A stretch of DNA of 64,000 bases, taken from NCBI GenBank assembly GCA_036877525.1, contig JAZGTH010000066.1, positions 69,501-133,500 of the forward strand, written 5' to 3'. A program made the position numbers and the translations under genes. Positions 1-12,000 of the stretch are shown in pieces (position 1 is the first letter of the stretch; each line of letters starts with the position of its first letter). This DNA is from Chromobotia macracanthus (Eukaryota > Chordata > Actinopteri > Cypriniformes > Botiidae). The notes beneath the pieces were generated by a model. It was not told where the DNA came from. It worked only from the letters and a program-made list of their open reading frames with translations, and did no database searches.

Positions 1-2364
1 TGTGCTACATAAAACAGCTGAAGTGATCTGCACATCAGACTCATCACATCCACTTAAACTGTCTGTCTTCAGCAGAAGACAATATGTGATTCAACATGTT
101 TTAGTGTTACAGTCTCTTTCATGAGCATGTGTTTCCATCTTTAGGTTCAACAGACGATCAGACCGGGATCAGATTAGATCTTCTTTGGTGAGTTTGAACA
201 TGACACTGTTGAGATATAACATTTCAGTTTAAATATCAAGCTGTTTTCTTCTCTCGGGGAAAATCTGTGTAATATCTGAGGCATGTGAAAGATTTCAGAC
301 ATGCTCAGACGTTTATGCGGGTTATGAATGCGCTGAACTGTTTGGCTGTTTATGAATGCATAAATCCAGCCTGATAGTGGCCTGAGATCTCCTGCAGTGT
401 ATTTACAATAGCACAGTGATGATGTAACAGTGAGTTTCTTGTGGATGACATCACTGCTTCCTTCAGGTAATTCTACTTTACGTATAACTGACACACTAAA
501 TAGTTTTATATTTCTTTTGTCACTGGACTGCTGAGTTGACATGCGTGTTACATGTGTAATCAATGCTTTAGTTAATACTGTATTTTACCGTTCTTGTGCT
601 ACCACAGAGAATGATGGTAAATGTTGTTTATTGCCTCATAACCCTGCTAAATGAATAATATTTTCTGTTTTTTGGGGTTTATTAGCTGTCTTTATTACAA
701 ACTTATGATCAATGCTTGTTGGATTGCTTAGATGGAGGGAGAGAGAGAGAGAGTGTGCATGCATGTATTTGTGTGGGGTCCTGGTATTCACTACTTAATG
801 GGGACAAAATGTCTCCAATATAGTAATGCCAGTAAAATTTGATCTTGTGGGGACATTTTATCATGACACATTAGCATATAAATGATGGCTGTAGTCTACA
901 GAGATCAGAACCACATTATGAGATTATTGCAAAAATAATCAGTCTGTCTCTCTTCACTTAGTTATCTGCAGTAAATATGTAGACATGTTTAAACATAGAC
1001 TTACAAACATTTAATTATCTATTGTTTTTAAGTTGACTCTGTTTTTGTTGTGCTTTATATGTATAATTTGTTGTAAAAACATGTTTTATCATCTGCAAAC
1101 AATAATATTGTGGGGTTGGGAGAGGATTGGAGTCATATGGTGAAGAGGGGGGCTCTCTGCAGGTGAGGAGACAATAGGATTTAGCAGCGGGTCTGAGATT
1201 CAGATGAATGGCAGATGGTTGGGGAGTCCTGACCACAGGAACTCAATGTGTCTCAGGTTCTTCACAGGGCTGTGTTTACAATGATACACTACCATACTGC
1301 TCTGAGTGTGCATATGTATACTGCACACAGTAATCAGGTGTTTGTATGCATGGAATACCTGCTAGATTTGCCAAAATGTGTAGTCAGAGCACACAGTGTG
1401 GAGTACCGTATCCCACAATACAATGCACTCGACATCTACTCCATTATTTGATTGTACTGCTGAAAATTTAAACTGGATTAAAATTAAAACTAGATGGAAT
1501 GGATTATCAAATGTAAATAGCTGTATTTATTTTTTAGGATAACTGGATGCGGAGGTCAGCTAATGAGGTCATGTGACAACAGTCCAGTGTACTGTTGAAA
1601 CTGCAGGACTTTCACATACTTTGTTTTAGTAACAGACACTATGGTGTATAATCTGCAGGAGGCAGCAGTAAGCACTAATATTTCATTCTGAATATTGTAC
1701 AGAGATGCACAGACCTGTGCAGCGGTGATGAGGATGAGTATGTAACACAGATATATAACTTCACCTGTCTTTTATCAGCTGCATGTCTTTTGATTTCATC
1801 TGTCCAGTTGTGTTAAAGGTTCTTCAATAAGATCTTTTCATCAGCATCATGCCTTTATAGATCTATGTGACTGTGGTGCTCCTAAAGAAAACTCTGAAAG
1901 ATCCCAGTACAGCTGACATTGTACTGATGTGTACAGTAGGATATGCGTAGGCTGGGTGCAATGCATTGAGGTTGACCTGATTCTAGTAGAGTGATGGTAC
2001 TGATCTATATGTTCCTGTTGACCTCTATAATCACTCAGCTGTGTAGATCAGAGGAGAACATCAGCCCCTAAATACTCCAACTTCACTTCAAACTAAAAAT
2101 GTGTTACAGGCTGATTAGTTTAGAAATGTTTCTATATGATAGTGCTTAAAACAAAACAGAAACCAGGACACTGATTTAAAACAGCAGAAACTAGTTTACC
2201 TTGATTTTTACATGAACTAGTTCCACATTGAACTAAAACTGGAACCAAAACAGAACCCATTGTATACCAGTATATATAGTATAAATAGTTCACTCTTGCT
2301 GCTTATTAGCACTTTAAAGGTTTTAGCTTTAAAGATCATCATTGTTTATGTTACATGGGTTGCT

Positions 2365-2660
2365 GTTTGCTCACACACACACTCACACAAGTTTGTACAG
2401 CTATCTGTCTATGTAGGTACTTTCTATAGACTTTAATACTGTACAAACTGAATATTCTATCCCCTAACCTTCACCCTACCCTAAACCTAACCCTCACACA
2501 AACCTTTCTGCATTTTTACATTTTCATATAAGCGTCATTATATGTTTAGTAATCAGATCGGAGGCCGCTGGCTGGTCCCCAAAATGGTCCCACAAAATAG
2601 GTGTGTGTGACTTTTACCCTTTTTGTGGGGACATTTGGTCCCCAGAAAAACACACACACA
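2365..2660 (-). repeat. Dispersed CA-flanked repeat, minus orientation
   Basis: A unit bounded by (CA)n at both ends. It contains the stretches TTTGTACAGCT, CCTAACCCT and CTTTCTGCATTTTTACA, and further on GTGGGGACATTTGGTCCCC. Related copies occur near 11.2, 14.6, 23.1, 26.25, 28.2, 34.4, 34.9 and 52.6 kb in both orientations. I do not recognise a named transposon family. Confidence 0.6.
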
Positions 2661-3619
2661 CACACACATCTATGTGTATATAAGCTAGTTTCAATAAAGT
2701 TCTTGTGTTCTCTGTGGAAAAAACCACATCAGACCATTTAGAAGGTACTTCCTAATATAATTGCTTTCAAAGAGTCTGTGTGTAGAAGCTGTTATGAGCT
2801 CAATTACATGCAGAAGAGTATTGAGATGTTTAGATGGCGACGGTGTGTGTGAAAGTACAGACTGATGTCTAGTACTGCTGCTTGTCAGAAGATTGAAGTT
2901 GTATGCAGAGGGACAAACAGTGTTTGTGTGTGTTGTGTGTAATGTGTGTGCATTTGTGTGAAGTGAGTTGCTGGGATTAGAAACAGCAGACTGGAAGTTT
3001 GACATGTTCTTCCTCTTGTAGTGACACCATCCTGTGTGTGTGTGTGTGTGTTGAACACCGTGAAAGAGACACACACAAAGAAAACAGCTGTGTTCTCAGA
3101 TTTGGATTCCTGTAAACTGATCCTGTAAAGTGTTGAGTGTTATGTGCACTGTAATGTGTCTAATGTTTTTGATGTGTCCATTATCTTAATAGGAGACTGA
3201 ATGATCACTGGTCAGCACAAATGCCCTGAGTGCTCAGGCCTGTGATTCCACCCTAAAAACTGCAGCACAGAGATCAGCTTAGCATGCTTGTCTCCTCGGG
3301 AGGGTTATATAAAGATGAATAGAGTGTTCAGGTGTGTGTCTGATGAAGTGAGAATTGACCTGTGGTATACAGTATTTCAGATTAAATCTGTTAATTGTTT
3401 AGGTGTTTGTGTGTGCGTGCGGTTGCCCCCCCCTCGCTGTGGGCCAGAGAGCGTGATTTGATTTTCTCACACTCTGAATGAGGTTTTGTTTGGCTGAGGC
3501 TGTGAGGTTGGAGGGTCGTGGGTCTTTTGAAGGCGCTGAAGGGGAAACGATGTCTATTCACCTGCAGCGTATGAATGAGGTGAAAAGAGGCCAGAAAATG
3601 TCACCATCTCACATACTTT

Positions 3620-3625
<6 letters not shown>

Positions 3626-3651
<26 letters not shown>
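3626..3651. repeat. (CT)n microsatellite
   Basis: A simple dinucleotide run of about 13 units. It creates spurious Leu/Ser- and Arg/Glu-rich reading frames on the two strands. Confidence 0.9.
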
Positions 3652-3653
<2 letters not shown>

Positions 3654-3926
3654 CTGTGCATGCTGGGAGTGAGTGGGTGGAGTTGGCATCTGAGGGAATG
3701 TTCAAGAAAACTCACATACTGTTCAAACTTTTTTATTATTTGCATTTATGTTTTAAGTTTGAATTTATTTTGTTTGTTGAATATTACTTTGAGAACATCC
3801 ATTTAAAATCGCTGTCGCCAGTCATTGCTGTTATTGACGGTGTCAGTTTTTGATTAGTTAAGTGGACAGCACGGTATTAAACTCCTCACTGAGACACAAT
3901 GCTGGAGCAGTGCAGTTTAGCTATTT

Positions 3927-4650
3927 GTGAGGTGGTCGGTTTTGAGAATGTACAGTGTGATTGTATTGTTTTTGGACAGCTGTGATCAAATTAATTTAGC
4001 TGTAGCGAATGGCATTGTGCTCAATGACAAATTCACTCTGATGTTGTCTCTTCTGCAACCAGCAAAGAGCATAATCCTGTCAAAAAAGAGCCGTCGAGAC
4101 ATAAGATCATGTCCAAGATTATAAAAGTCCCACTGGGCTGCAGTTCTCCTCGATTGTTGTGGGAAGGACAGACATTATTACAGCATTCTTAGAGATAGAC
4201 AAACAGAGTACAGCTGAAAGTGACAGAGCATGAGAACCAGAACCCAAACCTGCTGCGGACAGTCATGGCAGTGAAACTGTGAAGACTGTTACAAATATGA
4301 ATGTAAATACTGCACTGAAAACAGGGCAGCTGCTGCTGTGGCTGATTCGGGTTGGAGATGATATAAATTTGTTGGAGGGTGACTCTATCTTGGAAAAAAA
4401 GACACGCAAAAGAGAGAAAGGAAAACAAAGAGAATACGACGGCAGATCACGACGGTTTAAACAAGTGATGTTAAAGACATTGAGGTGGAATCAGATGATA
4501 GTGTTTCTGATGAATCAGCTTTTGGAAGCAAAAGTGAGACTTCAGACTCTGTGAACTCCCTGTGAGGAGATCAGAAAGGCTGCTCACACTCTGGAGAAAA
4601 TACCGAAATTCCTACAGGCCACTAAAGGAATAAGAGGTTTTTTTTCCAAA
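3927..4650 (+). mobile_element. Degraded LINE ORF1 relic (Tx1/L1-like)
   Basis: The plus strand translates, across several frames, to fragments resembling ORF1 of fish Tx1/L1-clade LINEs. One gives GIVLNDKFTLMLSLLQPAK (about 3.99-4.07 kb). The next is an IIKVPLGCSSPRL-like piece (about 4.12 kb). An acidic serine-rich stretch ESDDSVSDESAFGSKS lies near 4.49-4.54 kb, followed by IRKAAHTLEKIPKFLQATKG (about 4.57-4.63 kb). The frames are broken by shifts and stops, so this is a dead fragment. No reverse transcriptase region is next to it. The family assignment rests on remembered motif layout, not on a search. Confidence 0.45.
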
Positions 4651-7621
4651 CAGGTAATAAAAGTTTAAGGCAATATGCTTAATGAATAATTTAAGGTGAC
4701 AAAAGATTTAATTATTGGGCTTTTTGTTTACATCAATTTTAGACAAAACTGTTTTTTTAATAATGCTTTAAATTAAATATTTCATTAATTTGATTTTATC
4801 TTGGGGAGAAGCACATGTATGGATGTGTATTTTTGTATGATTGTGTGAACAAATATGGTTCAAAATTCACTTCTCTCTTCTCTCTCTTCTCTCTCTCTCA
4901 TCTTTCATATGTTCACAGGGTGTCATATTTATGTGTTATTAGCACAACAGATGCTAAACTGGAAGATAAAAGAACTTTATAAAACTCTGTAAGAACTCTT
5001 TCCTTACACAGTTACATGTGTCTGCGAGAACTGGCCATCACAATAGGGTCTTTATTTCTCAGTGATTGTGCTTCTTGACAGAGGGGACTTGCTGTTCCCA
5101 GTGCTGTTGAGTGGGATTGGTGTGGCCCACCTCCAGGAAAACCTTTAAAAGGAGCAGGTGGAGTTCAGGTTCTAAAGAGCTGCTTTTAAAAATGAGAGGT
5201 GGAGACTTAATGAAAGGGCATCTGTCCTACAATCACCTCTCTGACTGACCCTTAACACAAGCCAGATAGAAAACTGGACTGAATCCAGTATCTTAGAGTT
5301 CAAGTGCTCTCAGAAGTCAGAAAAGCTTTTCAGAGAATCCAGACCAAGTTATTTGATTAGTGCTTTTTTAAAGACAAGAATCACTACTGAAGCAAGAGAA
5401 GCAGAACTTCATAACAATGACATAGCAAAGCTATAAATCTTGCAGAGTTAAAATACCGAATGGGTAAAATACGGGTGTGGATTTGTTAAGTTTTCATGTC
5501 AAGGGGACTTTCACTCCAACTGTGTCCCAGTTCATATACTGTCTGTACTAGATAGTCTGCCAGATTAAGATTAGAATTATTGTGTTGTAAATCAGATGGA
5601 GTCTGGATGGAGTTTAGTTTCCAGCCAGCACAATTGTCCTGTAATTTGTGAGTTGTAAATGTGCTGATAGGTAAACAGACACACGTTCACTAGACTAATA
5701 ATCTCTCTAGAACAACAGAGTCAACAGCAGAGCCGAGTGGCCAGTCAGCACATCGTACAGCCGCAGAGATAGAGAGAGTGAAGCTATTGATCATGGATGT
5801 TTCCCAAACTCCAGCAGCAGAGTCCTGAAAGAGCTGCCCAGTGGCCCCTGAAAGAGCTGAGGTCATCGATTTGACTGTATGAGCCCTCGGCATTAGCACA
5901 TTAGCCAAACATTAGCATGACAATACTGGCCATTATTATATGTTAACTGAACTGCTGACAGAGATTGTTTAGACATGATCTATCTAAAGAATCTGATGTT
6001 GCTGTAGAAAGTGCATGAATTAATTTCAAATGAAAAGTTTCACTGACACTTTTCGTTTATCCTGTTTTATTGTGTAGATCAAAGTACAAATATTTCATGG
6101 CATCACTCAAATAATATGATCTAACAGAAGCAGCATGTTTAATAATTACAGAAGAATTAAAATAGTGTTTAAAAATAAAAAATGTTTAAAATAGCCAAAG
6201 TACAGAATGATAGCGCATTAACAAATTTGGTAACATGTTTTGTTAAAGTTAGTTTATGCAAATACAACTGTTTGTTGATGGTTCATGTTATTTCATTGTG
6301 CACTAATGTTAACAGATAAGTTAACAGATAACAGTTTCTGATTTTAGAAATCTGCTCTAGCAAAGTTTATGCTAATTTGCACGAAACGTAAAAAATGTGT
6401 GAAAATAAGCATTAAGCTAATAACTGTTAGATGATGGTCAAATTAAGACGGATGTGTGAGCTTCTGGATCTGGATTTATTGAAAAGGACATTATGCATGA
6501 AATAGATTTCTGAGAGGGGTATATCGCCATCAATACAACAGTGTGATAAATGTGTCACAACTGTGAGTCCAGTAATTTATCACCCGCCACACAGATCATG
6601 CATAATATAAGTCACAGATGCTTGCTTCTTATGTTCTCTATAGGCATAGAGGAGAGCAGGGGAGTGCAAAGTGCAGAGGAGTGTGAAGGAGTATAGAGGA
6701 GTATAGAAGAGTGTGGAGGAGTATAAAGTGTTGAATATTGTCATAAGACTTGAATATGAATGTGAATATTCACACTTTAATGTAACTTAGAAAACGACAG
6801 AAGCATTTCTGAGTTTGATTGCAGTTTTAGGGTACATGTACATGAAGCCCCCCATTATCATCATATCATATCGTCTGAGCTCATATGGAACACTACAGGG
6901 TCTTGTCAGGGTCACAGTCTGGACTCATGTTCTTCATCTTAATCTGACCTGAGACCTGTTCTCCCCACTTCTACATTTACTTCTCTGCTTAGATTTTATT
7001 TGGATTCTGCACAGAACACAATTTATATCTAAACAGAAAACACTCAGCAAAACTTTAATGTGGTTAGTGGAAAGTGTTGATGTGTATAAATTTGTCTGGT
7101 TATCTGGTTCAGATGCTGCTGGTGTAGCAGCTTCACTATGTTTAGGCTGCATGCTAATGAGAACTCGCTCCAGACATTAGCATCTCACTGGACGGGAGGA
7201 ATTTCTCAGCCTTTTGTTTGTGTTTGTTATTATGAATGTGAGAAAGGAGGAGAATGTTAAAGCATTCAAAGACATGCTGTGTAAACATTTGCTTTCCATC
7301 GTCTGGGAAAACAAGGTAAAGCAGCAGAAAGACAAAAGCAAGTGTCCTTGAGTTAGAACAGAGCCTAAATGAAAGAGCAGATTTAAAGCCTGTTTGTGAA
7401 ACGTTACTTTAAAACCAGAAGTGCTGAGCTTCAGGTGAGAGTGAGGGGAAGGCCATCTGTGTTTTTGCATCAGTACACACACACTTCATTTTTACATTTT
7501 ATACACTTATTGGAGGGGAGGGGTTATAAAAGGAGACTTCTGGGGTCTTTAAGAAGTATATAGAATAAGGAGAAAGTTGATGTCAGCCTCAGCCAATGGC
7601 TGCTTACAGACAAAGAGAAAT

Positions 7622-7647
7622 AGAGAGAGAGAGAGAGAGAGAGAGAG
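7622..7647. repeat. (GA)n microsatellite
   Basis: A short purine dinucleotide run with no coding meaning. Confidence 0.9.
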
Positions 7648-8617
7648 CGCAGTACCCGCTCCACACAGAATCATAACAATGAACTACAGTGCCCTGATTC
7701 AAATGTTAAACAGCCCAATTATTTACATACCGCCTCTGCAATTATACAATCTAATGAGGGGCTTATGGCTAACATATGTTTGAACCTCAGGATGGAGCGT
7801 TTATGTGTCTGTCATCACAGACGATAGAGATCGACCCAGTTTAATCTTTAAACTGTTTAGTGTTTAAAGTTAATCTTTAAAGTGCCAAAATATCACAACA
7901 TTACAACAGTAGGGTTAGTAGATTACATCCATGTAGTAGATGTTCAGCACAGACTCTATAGTGATGGAGCAACCGAACGTGTGTGTGTCAAGAAGTTTGA
8001 AGTTTGGGTGGGAAATATCTGAGGACGAGTGATTTTCTTAAACACACTTCAGCTGTAGACTGAACACTACTGGAATTTCCTTCTGAGTCACTGATGTTTC
8101 ATCCACTGTCAGCCTGTGTTTGTGATGTAATTTCCTGCTCTCTGCCATGGATGTTTGATTCTCAGTAATACTGTGATGCTCCGATGTGTTGGCCCTGAAA
8201 GTGAAAATCTGAGAAACGATCAGCCTTTTTGAACAGAGCGCATGAGAGTCACGAATGAGAAGAGATCAGCCACATGCTGTAAGATTTATTGAGCTGAACA
8301 CTCATTGGCTCGAAGTCTGATTACTTTTAAACTCAGACCTTCACGTTTTTTAATTAACCTTGTTCTCATGCGCTTTGTAACCCTCAGGCCTTTAAGTCAG
8401 ATTACATTATAGATGTTTTACTGTATCTTCACTGTAACATCAAAGAACAGTACATCTAATGTGTGTGTGTGTGTGTGTGTTTGAGTGTGTGTTTCCTGAA
8501 TGATTGTCTAAATATATAATAAATATATAATGTCCCAGAGGACACAGAGCAGAGCTTGATCTGTTGTGGGTTGTGATGTCATCAGACAAAGAGAGACATC
8601 GGCGTATTAAGTCTCTG

Positions 8618-8620
<3 letters not shown>

Positions 8621-8694
<74 letters not shown>
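8621..8694. repeat. (CT)37 microsatellite
   Basis: An uninterrupted CT run of 74 bases, flanked by (TG)n at 8460-8480. It lies about 160 bases upstream of the acceptor of the first nrcam coding exon. The arginine/glutamate reading frame on the minus strand is an artefact of the repeat. Confidence 0.95.
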
Positions 8695-8698
<4 letters not shown>

Positions 8699-8858
8699 GT
8701 ATGTGTGTGTGTCTGAGGTGTCACATTGACTAATTTGAGGCTAAAGTGTTAGTGGAGCAAATCAAGGCCTGTGGTGAAAGTGTTTGATTTAACTGTCCTA
8801 CATAGAAAATAAGGCTGTCTAAACCATTACAGTATCTCTCTCTCTCCCTCTCTCTCAG

Positions 8859-9036
8859 TGTTGGAAGTGTGTCTGAGCTGTTATCCTCCTGATCGTGGTT
8901 GAAGGTGGGACTAAACTCATTGGAGAGGTGGCTGATTGGTCTGCACACATTATGGACAGGCCGAATACTGGATGTTTCAACCTGCTGTTGATTTTCTTGG
9001 GCCACATTATCACAGCCATGGAGGTTCCTCTCGACC
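8859..9036 (+). CDS. nrcam: nrcam coding exon 1: 5' UTR end, start codon and signal peptide
   Basis: The acceptor is a long pyrimidine tract ending in CAG at 8858, so the exon probably starts at 8859. Translation starts at 8952; the upstream in-frame ATG at 8895 would put a non-hydrophobic extension before the signal. The encoded start is MDRPNTGC followed by a hydrophobic core (FNLLLIFLGHIITA), then MEVPLD, which matches the mature NrCAM N-terminus. The exon ends in phase 1 at C|GTATGT. Confidence 0.88.
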
Positions 9037-12000
9037 GTATGTCCACCCCCCTCCCCGTCACTCCTTATACAGGCTTATGCTAACCCTAACTTGAATTGGT
9101 TTCTAATTGGTTTGCCACATTGTGACAGGTCTGTTTTCTATAGTGAAGCAAGTCTCAGAATATTATGTCTATATTGTAAGAGACTTTTTACAATATAGTA
9201 CAATTTACGTTTACAGAACTACAGAAGGCTCTAATTGTCAGTTTCTGCTGTTAGAAGGTTTCTCTTCAGCTAATTATAAAGGCTGCTGTTTTTGTCGTGG
9301 TGCTGATTATAAACAAACAAGCACAGATTTCACACACATGATGTGATGTAATAATGTTTTTTTGTGTGTGTGTCTGTGTGTTTCTGTCTCTGTTCTGATG
9401 GGGATTTTAGCTAAACTTCTGGAAGGATGTAAGTCTGTCCTGTCTGCTGTAATTCTAGTGATTTATGAAGGTTTTCCTCTCTTGGTTTGCTTTGAATTTA
9501 GCTCTTTTGTTACCGTGTTGTAGCTCTTCTGCAGTGGCTTGGTTTGCATGATGAGTAGACATTGCATTTATTGTGTTTTTTGATATATTGTTTGTTTGAC
9601 ATTATTAAAACACAACACGTAAATGAAAGGCAGATGTGTTTGAAGCAGAAGGTTTCTGGCTTGGGATTTGAAGATTTGAAACCTGTTTGAAACCTGCATG
9701 CAAACGGCCCCATGTTGCTATAGGTCAATTTTCTTTGGTTGTGAGGAGCTGTTTGTGTTTTCTGATTGGCTTGTGACCTGTGACCCGCAGTGCCGCAGCC
9801 TCCCACGATCACACTTCAGTCTCCAAAGGATTACATTATCGACCCACGTGAGAACATCATCATCCACTGTGAGGCCAAAGGCAAACCTCACCCCAGGTGA
9901 GATGTGAGCAGATCCCCTTCACAGAGTCACAAGGTTCTGCTACATCACAGCTCATCCACTCAACCCTTCATTTATCGGTCAGATTTTGTCTTGAAAAAGA
10001 CATGCTGATAATGCAACAAGACAATTTCTGCTGTCGCTCTCTGGGTAACTGCCCATATTGAAATCCCATTGGTCCTATAAACAATCAAATGTGTGTTGAA
10101 CATGTTCAGATGGCTGATGGTTTAAAACAACAGATTGAAATGTAAGTGACATTGATATGACATGATCATCACACACATTTATTTTTCCCACAGTTTCTCT
10201 TGGACTAGAAACGGGATTCATTTTGACGTCGATAAAGACCCAAAAGTCATTATGAAGCCTCATTCAGGAACTCTGCTGATCGACATCAGTTCAGGAGAGA
10301 AAGCCGAGGTGTATGAGGGCGTTTATCAGTGTACCGCTCGCAACGAGCTCGGAACTGCCGTCTCCAACAACATCATCATCCGCCAGTCCAGTATGTCAGC
10401 CTCTCAATTCTCCTCCAATAAGACCTTGAGAATTTCCCAACACCATGCGTGAATCTACTGGTTTATTTTGAGCATTATAATCATTATAACTCCTTCACTG
10501 TGGTTGTTTTTGTGTTGTTAAGACATGTTCAGCATGATCAGAGATCTGATATTGCAAGGTAATTGTGAGTGTTTGTGTGTGATGCATGTCACAGGCCCTC
10601 CAGCAGACTGACCCTCAGAATCACTCAGTGTTGTAGATTTTTCTGTCCATCTCATTTTCACCCCAGTCTTTACATAACATGTGACTGAACTGGACACAGT
10701 CAACACTTAACACAGTATCACTCAGAACCTTCTGATCTGCCTACCAACACAAGTACAGCTGCGCCTCACAGGTGCAGGCCCAAAAACGCTGCCTACTTAG
10801 ATAACTGACTGGGTTTTGAGGTACAGGCTGTGTCCTGTTGATTGTGTCTGGTATGACGGTGTGAATATCATGTTGTGATTGATGACTATGATGGTTCTGG
10901 GCTGTCTCCTGCAGGATCACCTCTGTGGTCTAAAGAGAGAATTAATCCAATCATCGCTCAGGAGGGACAATCATTAGTGCTGCACTGTCGGCCCCCCTGC
11001 TGGACTTCCACCACCCATTGTGTTCTGGATGGACAACAGTAAGACACCCACTCATGCATGTGTTTGTGTTTTTCTATAGTAAGTCGTTCTGAAGTGCCGT
11101 ATAGTTGGTTTCCTCATGAGGTCTGTTGGTAGTACAGCTCAGTTTTGATTTTACGTCATTGTGAAGATATAGGTTCAAGAAGATAAAACATGTCAAACAC
11201 ACACACATTTTCTTATCTATATGGGGATATTCTTAGACTTCTGTTGTTTTTATATACAGCTAGCTAACCTAACCCAAACTAACAGAAAACTTTCTGCATT
11301 TTTACAATTTGTATAGTGTTTTGAACAAAGTTTTTAAAGAAAGCTGAGAAACTGTGGAAATGATTTTCTGTGGTAATGGACAGTCATTCAGAATGTGGTG
11401 GATCAATCTTTCTCATTCTGCTGTTGTTTTAACTCCTCTCTGTCTGTCTGTGTTTCTCCAGACTTTCAGCGGCTGCCTCAGAGTCGGAGAGTTTCTCAGG
11501 GTCTGAACGGAGACCTTTACTTCTCTAACGTGCAGATGGAAGATTCCAGAAATGACTACATCTGCTACGCCCGATTCCCGCACACGCAGACCATCCAGCA
11601 GAAGCAGCCAATCAGCTTGCGTGTTCTGAACAGTGAGTGTTTTCTGTATGCTGAGGCAGATTTACACAGATCTGTAGGATGTCTGTGGGTCTGTTTCCTG
11701 CAGTTATATGGCTGACTGCAGATGTAGTGCTGAATGAACGCTATTGTATACAGATTATTCAAGCGTCAATAAAACCCTCAAATTTCCATTCATCGTTTTA
11801 ACATCTGAACAGACAACGAGAGCTCTTCAGTTGCACATCTGCTTAATGTGAAATGTGCCCATTATTTGTTTTGAGATTTGTTTTCTCAGCCACATTAATT
11901 TCATCACTCAGCTGATGTTTTACATTGATTTGTGTTGGATTTGATTTGTTGTTTTGTTGTGTTTCAGTGGATTCAATCAATGACACAATGGAAACCTTTT

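Larger units (their letters stand above)
1..8858. other. Upstream region or 5' intron of nrcam, no coding exon recognised
   Basis: No open reading frame here has an L1-family or other recognisable protein match, and no CpG-rich promoter is visible. The region holds simple repeats, one copy of the dispersed CA-flanked repeat, and a LINE-like relic at about 3.93-4.65 kb. Because the first nrcam coding exon is preceded by a strong splice acceptor (AG at 8857-8858), at least one 5' noncoding exon and the promoter should lie in this region or further upstream. I could not place them. Confidence 0.6.

Noticed and set aside
174..563. 129-residue minus-strand reading frame near the window start
   Set aside because: No recognisable domain, ordinary noncoding composition, no splice or polyadenylation context.
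8440..8724. Arg/Glu repeat protein on the minus strand
   Set aside because: It is the translation of a (CT)37 microsatellite.
8895..8951. Earlier in-frame ATG for nrcam
   Set aside because: It would add 19 non-hydrophobic residues before a complete signal peptide; the ATG at 8952 starts the signal directly.
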